From Neostapfia colusana (taxonomy: Eukaryota > Streptophyta > Magnoliopsida > Poales > Poaceae): a stretch of DNA of 64,000 nt. A program made the position numbers and the translations under genes. The notes under the pieces are model-generated. The model worked only from the letters and a program-made list of their open reading frames with translations. It had not been told where the DNA came from and searched no databases. Positions 21,413-33,225 of the stretch are shown piece after piece. The stretch is taken from NCBI GenBank assembly GCA_030760725.1, contig JASWHV010000004.1, forward strand, positions 51,117,136-51,181,135, written 5' to 3'. The first letter of the stretch is position 1, and each line of letters starts with the position of its first letter.

Positions 21413-22148
21413 GATCCAAGTTCAGCTCCTCAACAATGACTACGTAAGCTTCCAAAAGCTGGTTGATAAGGCTATTGTGGTGGAAAACAAGATCCGAGAG
21501 ATTGAGCGCGAGTGCAAAAGGAAGATGCCATACCAGCCCCAAGGGAGCAACGTACGACATAGGTACGTGCCCCCTGCACCGCAGTATGGATCGACCACTC
21601 CTACGAACCGCCCTGGTCAGCCACCACAGAAACGGTTCGTTGCACCGGCACCTCGTGTGCCCATGCCTCCTGCGCCCCGGCCTAACAATGGCGCTCCTGT
21701 TCAAAACCCCCGCCCCAACATACCTGCTGCTGTAGGCAACAGGGCATGCTTTGCATGCGGGGAAGTAGGCCACTTCGCTAGCCAGTGCCCGAAGAGAGGC
21801 CCTGGACAGCAAGGTAACGTGCCCAAGCAGAACCAGCGACCAAACGGAGGGGACAACCAAGGGAACCGTGGACCGCAGAACTATGCTCGTGGCCACGTTA
21901 ACCATGTCACTGCTGAGGAAGCACAACAGGCTGAGGACGTCGCAATTGGTATGTTCCTTGCCAACTCCAACCCAGTCACCATTTTATTTGATTCTGGAGC
22001 ATCACATTCCTTCATATCATCCGAATATGTTGCCAAACATCATCTACCCGTATCCCACCTCGAATGGGCTATGTTAGTTAATTCTCCCGGAGGAGAAATG
22101 AGGACTAATAGAGTATGTCCTAAAGTAAGCCTTAAAATAAGGGGGTAG
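21276..22148 (+). pseudogene. Element C Gag C-terminal half with zinc knuckle, then protease start
   Basis: Open frame of 290 codons. It holds the end of the capsid domain (EYLNKFIQLSRYAPED), a proline-rich linker and a CCHC knuckle CFACGEVGHFASQC at residues 158-171. The aspartic protease active site FDSGASHSF follows, with Asp at residue 239. Gag and protease lie in one frame without a stop between them, which is why the stop at the same point in element B looks secondary. The frame is lost at about 22145 in a G run, and protease/RT continue one frame over. Confidence 0.9.
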
Positions 22149-22171
22149 ACTTCCTTGCCAACCTTATTGTC

Positions 22172-23203
22172 TTGGACTCCCACGGAATTGACATCATGCT
22201 CGGAATGGACTGGTTAAGCAAGCACAATGGAGTAATCCAATGCACTGAGAAAAGCGTGCAGTTGACAAACGAACACGGTATCCGTGTCGAGTTTGAGTCA
22301 GCCCAGCAAGCAACCGAACGGGTGGATTTGAACCATGTTGAAAGAATAGCATTGGACAACATTCCAGTGGTTCAGGAATTTTCGGACGTGTTTCCGGAAG
22401 AACTTCCAGGTATGCCACCTGACCGGGACATCGAGTTTGCAATAGATTTGGTACCTGGAACTGCACCCATAGCTAAGAGACCATATAGGATGCCCGTCAA
22501 CGAGTTAGTAGAACTCAAGAAGCAAATTCAAGAACAGTTGGAGAAGGGTTTTAACCGGCCAAGCTCGTCACCATGGGGAGCTCCGGTACTCTTCGTGGAC
22601 AAGAAGGACGGAACCCAAAGAATCTGCGTGGACTACAGGTCTCTCAACGAGGTAACAATCAAGAATAAATACCCTCTGCCTCGTATAGAAGACCGGTTCG
22701 ATCAAATGAAAGGAGCCCAAGTATTCTCCAAGATTGATCTTCGGTCGGGATATTTCCAGCTGAAGATTAAGCCCTCCGATATACCTAAGACAGCCTTTCG
22801 GACACGGTATGGTTCATTTGAATATACCGTTATGTCTTTTGCATTGACGAATGCACCCGCATACTTCATGTACCTTATGAATAAGGTTTTCATGGAGTAC
22901 TTGGACAAGTTTGTCATGGTTTTCATCGACGACATTATGGTGTATTCAAAAAGTAAGGAGGAGCATGAAGAACATCTGAGATTGACCTTGCAGAAGTTGT
23001 GTGAGCATCAGTTGTATGCCAAGCTCAACAAGTGTCAATTTTGGCTTAAGGAAATATCTTTCCTAGGCCACATCATCTCCAAGGAAGGGGTATCGGTTGA
23101 TCCTGGAAAGGTGAGAGATGTTCTAAAAGTGGGACCAACCGAAGAGCGTGAGGGATATTCGAAGTTTCCTTGGGATGGCAGGATACTATCGGCGCTTCAT
23201 TAA
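22172..23203 (+). pseudogene. Element C protease C-terminus and reverse transcriptase
   Basis: Starts with the second half of the protease (GIDIMLGMDWL), then a linker with FPEELPGMPPDRDIEF. The RT follows: the template-binding RPSSSPWGAPVLFV, CVDYRSLNEVTIKNKYPLP, and the catalytic FIDDI with Asp at residues 253-254. SFLGHIIS-like thumb motifs come next. The frame is lost around 23130-23150, shortly before the RNase H connection. Catalytic residues are intact; the interruption is only of phase. Confidence 0.9.
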
Positions 23204-23957
23204 AAACTTCTCTAAGATAGCAAAACCTATGACGGAGTTGTTAATAAAAGGGAAGGTCTTTCAATGGACACAAGCCTGCCAAGAAAGTTTTGAAGAGCTC
23301 AAGAAAAGGCTAACCACAGCACCAGTTCTGGTATTGCCAGACGTAAGCAAGAGTTTTGACATATATTGTGACGCATCCAGACAAGGGCTCGGATGTGTAC
23401 TCATGCAGGAAGGACAAGTGGTAGCCTATGCCTCACGACAATTAAAGAAGCATGAGCTTAACTATCCTACGCATGATTTGGAGTTAGCAGCAGTGGTGCA
23501 TGCATTGAAGATTTGGAGACATTATATCCTTGGTCATCGATGTGAGATCTATACAGATCATAAAAGCCTCAAGTACATATTTACACAAACGGACTTGAAT
23601 TTGAGGCAACGTCGATGGTTAGAACTTATAAAGGATTATGATGTGGGAATCAACTACCAACCCGGGAAGGCCAATGTAGTCGCTGACGCATTGAGCAGAA
23701 AGGGAGCATGCCACCGACTCATGGTTCGGGAGCTACCACCCGAACTACGAAAGGAGTTCGAACGATTACACCTCGGATTCTTGAATAACGTGGAGATAAT
23801 GAAGATCCACTCCTCATTGGAGCAAGAAATAAGAAAGGGCCAAGCAACGGACGAGGGGGTCAAGGAGATCAAGGAAAGAATCCGACAAGGGATAGAGAAG
23901 GATTTCAAGGAGGATGAAAAGGGTACGCTTTGGCTAGGGTTTATGTGCCAAACCTAA
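23148..23957 (+). pseudogene. Element C RNase H and start of integrase linker
   Basis: Open frame of 269 codons: the RT-RNase H connection (RSFLGMAGYYRRF), RNase H with IYCDAS (Asp about residue 75), the DLELAAVV glutamate region and YTDHKSLKY. NYQPGKANVVADALSR, usual at the end of RNase H in this clade, follows, then an acidic linker. The frame is lost near 23930 and integrase continues in another phase. Confidence 0.9.
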
Positions 23958-25267
23958 GACACCTTCGCGACATGATATTAAGGGAGGCACATGATTCACC
24001 CTATTCCATACATCCAGGGAGCACCAAAATGTATAAGGACTTGAAAACTTGCTATTGGTGGGATGGTATGAAGAGGGATATAGCCGAATACGTTGCCCTA
24101 TGCGACACATGCCAACGGGTGAAAGCCGAACATCAAAAACCCGCTGGATTGTTGCAACCTTTGAAAATACCTGAATGGAAATGGGAGGATATCAGTATGG
24201 ACTTTATTGTCGGATTGCCAAGAACTCAGTCAGGATACAACTCCATCTGGGTCGTTGTGGACCGGTTGACAAAAACCGCCCATTTTCTTCAGGTAAAGAC
24301 CAGTTACAACGTTACACAGTTGGCAGAATTGTACATGGAGCAGATCGTGTGCCGACATGGAGTTCCGAAGAGGATAGTCTCAGATCGAGGTTCTCAGTTT
24401 ACCTCTAGATTCTGGAGGAAGCTGCAGAAAGCCATGGGTACACAACTGGATTTTAGCTCCGCCTATCACCCACAAACAGATGGGCAAACCGAAAGGACGA
24501 ACCAAATTTTGGAGGACATGTTGAGAGCTTGCGCCTTGAAACGTGGGCGTAGTTGGGATAGGAGTTTACCGTATGCCGAGTTCTCCTATAACAACAGCTA
24601 TCAAGCTAGCTTGAAGATGTCGCCTTTCGAAGCCTTATATGGCAGACGGTGCAGAACGCCGCTGTTCTGGAACGAGACTGGAGAGAACCAGGTGTTTGGA
24701 CCCGAAGTACTACAAGAGGCTAAAAAGCAAGTTCAAACGATACGGGAAAACTTAAAGGCTGCTCAGTCACGACAGAAAGGCTATGCGGACAATAGGCGAA
24801 GGAAGTTGACTTTTGAAGTAGGAGACTTCGTATACCTTAAGGTATCGCCTATCCGAGGCCAACGACGTTTCAACGTCAAAGGCAAGCTAGCACCTCGCTA
24901 CATTGGGCCATTTATGATTTTGGACAAGCGAGGAGAAGTAGCCTATCAACTAGAGCTCCCAAACCACCTCTGCGACGTACATGACGTGTTTCATGTATCC
25001 CAGCTCAAGAAGTGCTTGAGAGTACCAGAGGAACAAGTGTCAATGGGAGAACATGAACTTCAAGAAGACCTGACCTACGCAGAACACCCTGTCCGAATCT
25101 TGGACGTAAAGGAAAGGGTCACCCGAAACAAAGTGATTCGATGGTGCAAGGTACAATGGAGTCATCATACTGAAGCTGAAGCCACATGGGAGCGTGAAGA
25201 GGATATTAAGGCTGAATTCCCCTATCTATTTTCTACTAACGAATCTCGAGGGCGAGATTCAATTTAA
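23930..25267 (+). pseudogene. Element C integrase with chromodomain
   Basis: 445 codons. An H2C2 zinc region (HPGSTKMY...CDTCQRVKA) is followed by the core with D91 (MDFIVGLP), D152 (SDRGSQF) and E188 (TDGQTERTNQ), an exact D,D35E spacing. GPF and LKVSPIRG motifs come next. The final 50 residues (HPVRILDVKE to FPYLF) form a chromodomain-like module. The segment itself is uninterrupted; only its link to the upstream frame is broken. It ends 12 bp before the 3' LTR, overlapping the polypurine tract, as usual for the clade. Confidence 0.93.
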
Positions 25268-25279
25268 GGGGGGTAGATT
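25261..25279 (+). promoter_or_regulatory. Element C polypurine tract
   Basis: TTTAAGGGGGGTAGATT directly precedes the 3' LTR start TGTGACACCC at 25280. Confidence 0.92.
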
Positions 25280-28200
25280 TGTGACACCCTCATCTCGGGT
25301 GTCAGCATATGTTCATGTTTTATGAAGAAGAAAAAACATTTTAAGAAAATAAGGAACAGAGATAAGTATCAAAAGGATGGCCAACAAAGCTCTCCGAGAG
25401 CACCGAAGGCAATTTCCACGGCCAGCAGACCACGTGGCGTGTTCGGAGCTCATCCCCGAGAAATTGGGAGAGGTCCGCCTCTAAACTGGCTACGTGGCAG
25501 GCTCGGGGGTCATCTCCGCGATTGGAAAGAGGTCTGACCCTGTGGGACACGTGTTGCCCGTGGAGCTAGCCTCTGTGGAAGAAGCAAAGGCATTTTTCAT
25601 GGGACACATGTTACCTTCGGAGCTAGTCCTCGCGGAAGTCAGGGGACCAGTCGCACGGGATACTTGTTGATCTCGGAACCCATCTCCGAGAAGTCCGGAT
25701 CTATTGAACACGTGTCGCCACCGGAGCTTATCTCCGGAGGTCCGTCGCTGCTGGACACGTGTCGACCTCGGGGCATGTCCCTGAGGGAAGGAAAGGCGGA
25801 AAGACCGGCACCCACACGTGGCGCGCACGGAGCTCACCTCCGAAGGAGAGGGGGGGGGTCTCGATCGATTGACACGCTGCACAACCAGAGCTCGTCTCTG
25901 CGGACGAGGAGATACCAGGCCCCGGAGGACACGTGGAGCTTCCGGAGCTCATCATCACGGAGGTAGCGTGTTTTGGAGTGGTTTTTACGCATAAAGATAC
26001 CGGTACGCAACAGAAACCGATCTAAATTCCACGATGTTACCAAAGATAAGACGTTAGGATCCAACAAAGATCTGAATAAGACTCTTATTCGGGATCCAAT
26101 CAGATTAGGACTCTTCTCTTCCTGATTATAAATAGAACCCAAAACCTCTGGCCGAAACCACAAACTTCTCTTTCAAATCCTGAGTCGACGACTTAGAGCC
26201 CTAGCCCTAACTCGCCAAGAAAAACATCGCCAAAGCGCAACAAGGGAGATCATCGGAGGAGAACCAAGCGGACTGAGGAGGACCCCGAAGACAAGAATAG
26301 CGTGAGGTAGGACTTCAATACCACCTTACGACATCATTGTGTTCATCTCTTTGCATCTGTTCTTCAATTCCTTTCGAACAAAAGCCTTTTCGTGGGCAGG
26401 TCACTCGATGATCAGTTTGATCTAAAGACAAGATCATTGCCACGTCCACCTTTGATCCGAACACCTCTGCCCATGCAAGCCATGCAAGAACACGTACAGA
26501 TCAATCTAATGAAACTAATCATAGGATAGCATGCATGTGTATCATCGCATCTAGTTTAGGGTTTGTGCATGATATTGATTGCTGTGAATCTTGTATGCAC
26601 GTGAATCCTACATAGCAGGACAAGCTCAGGATGCTGTCTACGACGAACTGCAGCAACAGGGTTTTGAGAATCAAGAACAACCGGAACCGCAAGAACAAGG
26701 CAAGTGCTCCTTGACCATGTTGATCCTATGTTTTGAGTAAAACTATTTTGTTTTGCGAAAAGGATTGTGTGCTGAGTCAAACATGACGGGAAACCTTTTT
26801 ATAGGATTTTACTAGTTTTGGTTAAACCACCCTTGTCGCCAGGGAAGTTTATGAGTCGGGTATGGTTTTTGTTTTTATGCTTCGTTGAGTCCATGGGATG
26901 GGGAAGCGAGATAGATGTGTCGAGCTAACTGCACTCGTACTGATAATAAGTAACTGATGAGGTTAAATGAACATGGATCGGAGGGAGATCTAGGCAAGCT
27001 TGGGTTTGTGAATGAGGTAGCATGAGATGGTGGCTTTACTTGCCGTAGATCTAAGGACCAGTTCATGCATGCACATGCCAGGATAACAGTGCCACCACAA
27101 GGACAAGTATGGGTGCGGCTGAGCTGAGTAATTAGGTACGTTGCTAGAGTGTTATGGACTGTGGAAGGCGCGGGGAATGGGAGTCGAGTGAGGACTGCCC
27201 TGGGAACTGCATGGCACATGAGGGAGCCCGTGGGTGGGAGAATTGGAGATTCTAGCCTGCCGGTGAAACCTTAGTGAGTCCATACATCTAGTAACCCCTT
27301 TGTAAAGGCTATTTTGTGATCTCTAGACCATACACCGACGGTTGTGTACTGGTATAATGGAGGTTCTGCAGTCGCCGACGGGTGACGAAATCACAAACTT
27401 GTGGGTAAAGAGGTGCAAACTCTGCAGAGTTATTAAAACTATCATGATAGCGGAGCTTACGGTCACGAGCACCTGGCTAAACTGCCATGATTAGATGTGA
27501 TGGTTACTGGAATGGTTATTGGGAAGGTTTTTGGTTATGGTTATTGGTTATGGTTTGGTTTGGTACTGTTGAGTTCGGGAGGTGAGATGGGTGTATGACT
27601 GATGAGTCATATGAGATTGGTCTCAGTGCGAGACGAGGTTGTTTCATGAGGTGAGATGGTAGCGAATACGAGGAGGTATTCGTGAGTATGGGTAAAGGAT
27701 TGGTTAATGTTTGGATGGAACATGGAAAGCGATGGAGGTATGTTGGTAATTTAATACATGCTGGTATTGCATTCATCTAAAGTTAAGTTGCTGTTTTATC
27801 ATGGTTTTATAAATCTGCTTTTCTGCAAATAAGCTTTTTTATACCTACCTTGTTTATGAGCTGCATATCATGTGTTTTCCCGCACTTGCTGAGTACATCA
27901 TTGTACTCAAACTTGCATTATTATTTCTTCATCAACAGCAAGAGAAGGCTACTATGAAGACCGAGTAGAGCATTATGGCGTGTGATCTGTTCTCAACCTT
28001 GCCTGTGGAGGGAGTAGAGATGGAGCCACTTCTGCTTAGTTTTGCTTCCGCATTAGTTTTTGCTTCCGCATTTAAATAAAGATTTCCGCTGCATAGAAAT
28101 AAAGACTTCCGCTGTGAGCATGAGTCCAAGACTCATGAGGTGTTGTAATAAACTATGTTATTCGTGGTAATATATAATCTGAATTCAGTTTATGGAACGT

Positions 28201-28284
28201 ATGTGTATGTGTGGTGAACATCCTGGGCACACATATGCATTAGTTCTCGGTTCCGTGGTTTTCCACAGAATTGAGGGCGTCACA
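25280..28284 (+). repeat. Element C 3' LTR, 3005 bp
   Basis: Matches 17381-20362. The TATA box is at 26127-26134. It carries a short tandem duplication (unit ending GCTTCCGCAT, near 28037-28071) absent from the 5' LTR, so it arose after insertion. The G-box block is repeated at about 25430-25940. No gene is seen in it. Confidence 0.95.
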
Positions 28285-28289
28285 TACAT

Positions 28290-30085
28290 GCACTTTTAAA
28301 CATGTGCATATGATTTCGTATTCATATTTATGTTTGCATACTATATATGAATTTCCAATTTAAATAAATTCCTTATATTCAATTGATACAAATTTTAGCT
28401 ACCAAGTATGCATGGAAGGTATTTTCCTACTCCAAATGTGTATTCAGACATTCTACCAACCCTAAACTGAATTCTTTGGATTTTGGAAACTTCATTTATC
28501 ATTTTCTAGTTATTCATACCTAGCTTGCTATATTTTCAGATTTATTTCCTGTGCCTAAATGTGAACTTTATTATGAAAATAGTAAGACACCTCATCTAAA
28601 CAAAATAGGTTTTGGTCTAAAATATTAAATAATATATTTTGAACTTCTCCTCTGATGTGAACTAATTTAAATTTATTTTATCAATTTTCAGAATTGTTCT
28701 CTACTTAAAAATGTGTCTCTATACCTAATAAATGTGAATAATCAATTAGACAGATTCATTTCAGTCAAAAATCTATTTTTATCTCACTCCAAAGTTTTCC
28801 AAGTACTAGGAAAGTTTTAAATTTGAATTTACAATGTGTTTGTCCCATCTTTTAAATTTTAAATACTAATCACATATTCAAATTCCTAAATTTAATATCA
28901 CATAGGGTTAAAAAGGTAAACTCACCCCACTACAGGGTCTATTATATTATTTTAACAATTTCCAGGGGCCTAACTATGCATACCAGAGGGGTTTTTCTAA
29001 TTTTTATTAAGTCCAGGGGCTAAAACTGATTTTTAATTGAATTTACATGAATTTCTGAAGCTCCAGGGGCTAGATCAGAAGTTTTCGGGGCTAGCTCGTA
29101 TTTTCTGAGAACCCCAGGGGGTAGCGCGTAAGAATCCCGGTCTTTATAACGCGGGGCTGACGTGGACCGTCCGATTTAAAACAGACGGCTGAGATTATAA
29201 CGCCGAACCGGTACGCGGGGATTTAAATTCTACCGTGTGATTTAAAATAAACGGCGCACAAGCGGCCACGTCGCTCTGATCGAGCGCGGGCGGCGCTGCC
29301 CGGCGGCGCGCGGCGGCAGGAGGTGGCGATCTTGCCGGAGAGCTTCGGATCTTCGTCAATTCTTCTTAAAACTGGGATTTCATGGCATAGATCTGTAGAG
29401 GGGAGGTCGGGGATCTCACCTCGGGGGTTTTCTTGAGCTCGGAGGTCCTAGAAAGCGATCGGCGATGAGGTCCGAGGTGAATTCACGGCGAGGCTCATCG
29501 GCGCTGTGTTTGAGGCGCAAACCACCGAGTTTTCTGCACCTGCGTGATTCCCCGGAGGCGGTGAATCAAGATCAGCGCGTTAGATCAGAAATCCCGAGCG
29601 AAGATCGAGCGAAATTGGCCGGAGAAACTCGGGTTCTCACCAGAAGAAAAAGCCGCTGATCGTGGGTGAAAATCAGGAAGATGCCGGTGTTTATATAGCC
29701 GGGGAGGGTCGGCATTCGGTTGTGATCGAGTTTGCGTCGTCCAGAACCGAAATTCGGCTGGGATACGTGAGTATCCTGGGCGGTTTTGATTCGGAGGTGA
29801 GAAGAGTCCCGGCCGGCCGAGCACGGGCGCGAGGAGGAAGAAGGATGGCGGGCCCCGCGTGTCAGTGGGAAAGAGCGGGGGGCGCGGCTGCGGGCTGGCG
29901 CGGGGGTGAGTGGGCCGGCTGGTGGGTTTCGGCCCACTGGCCGGGGAGGTTTATTTTTTTCTTTTTCTTTTTCATTTCTGTTCTAAGTTTAATTTGAATT
30001 CTAGTTTGAATTTGAATTTTTGCACCACATGCAATACGTCCAAAAATTTGTAAATTCCCCTCTTAACAGGTTTTGGGGTGTTACA
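28290..30085 (-). repeat. Element D 3' LTR, second part
   Basis: Continues the LTR after element C and aligns with about 36973-38776. It has an AT-rich first half, then a GC-rich part (29110-29930) with a pyrimidine tract near 29947-29972, and ends gtgttaca. Frames such as 29465-29659 and 29662-29997 recur in both LTRs and are not supported as genes. Confidence 0.92.
29690..29697 (-). promoter_or_regulatory. Candidate TATA box of D 3' LTR
   Basis: The complement reads TATATAAA within CGGCTATATAAACACCGG. The same element is at 38379-38386 in the 5' LTR, where it would drive transcription leftward from a U3 of about 390 bp. A second TATA-like site (TATAAAGA complement near 29142-29150) is a possible alternative. 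Confidence 0.55.
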
Positions 30086-30090
30086 GGTCT

Positions 30091-30103
30091 ACCCCCCTTA
30101 AAA
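30091..30103 (-). promoter_or_regulatory. Element D polypurine tract
   Basis: The complement TTTTAAGGGGGGT lies five bases from the LTR end at 30085. Confidence 0.9.
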
Positions 30104-30109
30104 GAAATC

Positions 30110-30674
30110 TCGTCCTCGAGATTGGTGGTTCTATAAAAACAATCCCGGAAATTGTGCCTTAAGCTCGTCTTCTCGCTCCAAGGTGGCTTCCTCTTCCGAG
30201 TGATGCTTCCACTGCACCTTGCACATCCGGATTCTTTTATTTCTTTTGAGGCGTTCCATTGTCTCCAAAATCTTGGATGGTACTCGGCATAAGACAGATC
30301 CTTAGCTACGTCAATCTCATTCATGAGTAACATCTCTTCAGGTGTTCTCAAACATTTCTTGAGCTGTGACACATGGAATACATCGTGCACATCCGATAGG
30401 CGAACCTTGAGGTGAACTGTGTCCCTCGATCCGACACTATCTTCTTGGGCACTCCATGGTAACACATGATCCTTGACTTGTACAACTCCGCCAATTTGGA
30501 TCCGCTGTAGCTTTCTTTCACGGGGATGAAATGAGCTACCTTGGTTAGCCTGTCGATGATGACCCATATCGAATCTTATCCGGATTGGGTCCTAGGTAAT
30601 CCCACTATGAAATCCATACCGATTTCTTCCCATTTCCATTCAGGCACTTTGAGGGGTTGCAATAATCCCGCGGG
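30110..30674 (-). pseudogene. Element D integrase remnant with chromodomain, internal deletion
   Basis: Downstream of a TGA at 30675 the core begins (MDFIVGLP region near 30610), but with frame breaks. Sequence jumps at about 30401-30406 from the catalytic-core SDRGTQFTSR region straight to LSDVHDVFHVSQLKKCL. Comparison with F (46612 to 47168) shows a loss of about 550 bp that removes the catalytic Glu and the GPF region. The deletion joins gagcc/gaacc-like sequences, consistent with short-homology repair. The chromodomain end (SEEEATLERED-like, 30130-30200) survives, though out of phase. The enzyme is non-functional. Confidence 0.85.
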
Positions 30675-31094
30675 TCATTGATGTTCTGCTTTCACCATCT
30701 GACATGTGTCACATAGGTCAACATGTTCCGCGACATCTCGCTTCATGCCATACCACCAATACCTGCTCTTGAAGTCATGGTACATCTTCGTACTCCCAGG
30801 ATGAATGGAATAGTCTGAATCATGAGCCTCCTTCAAAATCAATTCACGGATCTCCTTTACTTCAGGTACACAGATCCTTTTCCTGTGCCACACCGTACCT
30901 TGTTCATCCTCTCTAAAACCAGGGGCTTTATTTTCCTTGATGAGTTGTTGGATTTCTTGTATCTTCTCATCATTCTTTTGACCATCGCGTATGTCTCGCT
31001 CTAAGGTGGAGTCCACTTCCATGGTGATGGCTTCACCACTATTCACGAGACATAGGTTGAGTTTTATAACCTCTTCCTTCAATTCTGTAGGCAT
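30675..31094 (-). pseudogene. Element D integrase zinc-binding region
   Basis: 139 codons: an acidic linker after RNase H, then HPGSTKMYHDFKSRYWWYGMKRD and CDTCQMVKAEHQ, the H2C2 fold of retroviral-type integrases. It ends at TGA 30675-30677. It matches F 47368-47946 and C 23800-24140 in content. Confidence 0.85.
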
Positions 31095-31202
31095 GTCCTT
31101 CTAGCTCAACCTATTGACTTGCACCTTCCGGCTTAAAGCATCTGCCACGACGTTCGCTTTCCCAGGATGATAGTTCATGCCCACATCAAAGTCATTGATT
31201 AG

Positions 31203-32417
31203 CTATAACCATTGTCTGAGGTTGAGATCTGGCTGTGTGAAAATGTACTTTAAACTCTTATGATCCGTATATATCTCTGTCCTCTTCTCCATCAAGTAGT
31301 GCCGCCAAATTTTCAACGCGTGTACCACTGCGGCTAGTTCTAGGTCATGTGTAGGATAGTTCTTCTCGTGTTTCCGGAGCTGCCAGGATGCATAAGCCAC
31401 GACATGCCCTTCTTGCATGAGAACACATCCCAACCCGTTTCCAGAAGCATCGCAGTACACCGAAAAGTTCTTCTGCATATCTGGCATAACCAGCACTGGG
31501 GCTGTTGTCAATTTTTTCTTTAACTCCTGAAAACTCGTCTCGCACTGCGGCGTCCATGTGAATGTGATTCCCTTCGCCAACAGTTTGGTAAGGGGTCTTG
31601 AGATCTTGGAGAATCCCTCAATAAACCGTCGATAGTATCCAGCCAATCCCAAGAAGCTTCGAACGTCCCCGACATTCTCAGGGGTCTTCCACTTCTGTAT
31701 ATCCTCGATCTTGGCGGGATCTATGGAGATTCCTCCCTCCGAGATTATATGTCCTAAGAAGGGAACTCTCTTCAGCCAAAACTCACACTTGCTCAACTTG
31801 GCATATAGTTGGTGTTCTCTCAGCTTCTGCAACACCAACCTTAGATGTTTCTCATGTTCCTCTTCATCTTTGGAGAAGACGAGAATGTCATCAATGAAAA
31901 CCACCACAAATTTGTCCAGATATTCCATGAATACCTTGTTCATGAGATACATGAAGTATGCCGGGGCATTAGTTAGCCCGAAAGGCATGACGGTGTATTC
32001 ATACAGTCCGTACCGAGATACGAAAGCTGTCTTGGGAACATCAGTTTGCCTTATCTTAAGTTGGTGGTATCCCGACCTGAAATCAATTTTTGAGAACACA
32101 CAAGCTCCCCTCAACTGATCAAACAAGTCTTCAATGCGGGGCAATGGGTACTTGTTCTTGATGGTTACTTCATTCAATGCACGGTAGTCTACGCATAACC
32201 TTTGGGTTCCGTCCTTCTTGGGCACAAATATCACTGGAGCTCCCCATGGTGAGGAACTAGGACGAATATATCCCTTCTCCGTCAATTCTCTCAAATGATC
32301 CTTTAGTTCTCCCAGCTGTTTGGAGTCCATCCGATAGGGTCTCTTGTATATCGGAGCTGTTCCAGGCACTAGCTCAATCGCGAATTCCACTTGACGATCG
32401 GGAGGCATACCTGGCAA
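31203..32417 (-). pseudogene. Element D reverse transcriptase and RNase H
   Basis: 404 codons from the PPDRQVEFAIELVPG linker through RT (SSPWGAPVIFVPKKD, CVDYRALNEVTIKNKYPLPR, VVFIDDILVFSK) and RNase H (YCDASGNGLGCVL, YPTHDLELAAVV, YTDHKSLKYIFT). It is shifted in frame relative to the upstream protease, probably at an A run near 32425. It ends at a TAG at 31203-31205 where relatives read on; six bases present in F (AGGAGA on the sense strand) are also missing just before it. RT and RNase H catalytic residues are intact. Confidence 0.9.
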
Positions 32418-33198
32418 CTCCTCCGGAAAAAACGTCTGGATATTTCCTGATGATCCTGATCTCCTCCACTTTCACCTCAAGTTCATTTAATTTAATGTCC
32501 CTCCTAGGCTCTTGTATTGTTATGAACTTTACTCTTGTGCCACTAGGGTGAGTTAGTTCCACAGTTCTGGTTGAAAAATGGATGATTCCCTTATGTTTGG
32601 TCAACCAATCCATGCCCAAAATAATATCTATCCCTTGTGAATCTATCAATATGAGGTTGGCAGTAAATACTACCCCATTAATGTCTAGATTCAACTTGGG
32701 ACACACTTGTCTTGTACTTATTTCTCCACCTGGAGAGTTTACTGCTAGCATATGGTTCATTTGTGTTGTTGCTAAATCATGGTTCTTAACAAATCCCTGA
32801 GCAATGAATGAGTGGGTAGCACCAGAATCAAACAATAGGGTTGCAGAGTGTAAATTGGCAGGAAACTTACCAACTACCACGTCAGGTGCCTCTTGCGCTT
32901 CCTCCATGGTCACGTGGTTCACCCGTCCTCGCATCATATTCTGCTGTTGCGGCTGCACGGGCTTCTTCTTTGGGCACTTATGGGCGTAGTGCCACACTTC
33001 ACCACAGTTAAAGCATTGCACCCCAGCCTTAGGGGCCTGGCCTTTGTTGTCTTGGGGTTGGTTTGGGGGTCCTTGTACTGCTGGTCGAGGTTGATATGCA
33101 GGGCGAGGCTGCTGTACAAACTGACGTTGTGGTGGTGTTGGTGCTGACGAAGGCCTGAAATTTGGGTTGTACCCTCTCGGTGCTGAGTAGGGTACCAC
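32374..33198 (-). pseudogene. Element D Gag C-terminus and aspartic protease
   Basis: Same frame as the upstream gag segment, separated only by TAG 33226-33228, where F has CAG. It contains a Gln/Pro-rich linker and a CCHC knuckle at residues 62-75 whose usual Gly before His is Trp (GEVWH). The protease follows with LLFDSGATHSFI and GIDIILGMDWL. There is no stop between Gag and protease. The end of the frame (from about 32425) is out of phase with RT. Confidence 0.9.
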
Positions 33199-33225
33199 AG
33201 CACGACTTGTCTGCCCTGCGGGTTG

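Larger units (their letters stand above)
17381..28284 (+). mobile_element. Element C: complete-length Tekay-type chromovirus, 10.9 kb
   Basis: Plus-strand element with LTRs 17381-20362 and 25280-28284, both TGTGACACCC...GTCACA, flanked by tacat. About four differences are visible in the first 190 aligned LTR bases (roughly 2%). The interior holds the PBS, a leader, gag, pol and a polypurine tract. All enzyme motifs can be seen, but the single polyprotein frame is broken by about five frameshifts, so it could not move by its own proteins. It is the innermost layer of the nest. Confidence 0.95.
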
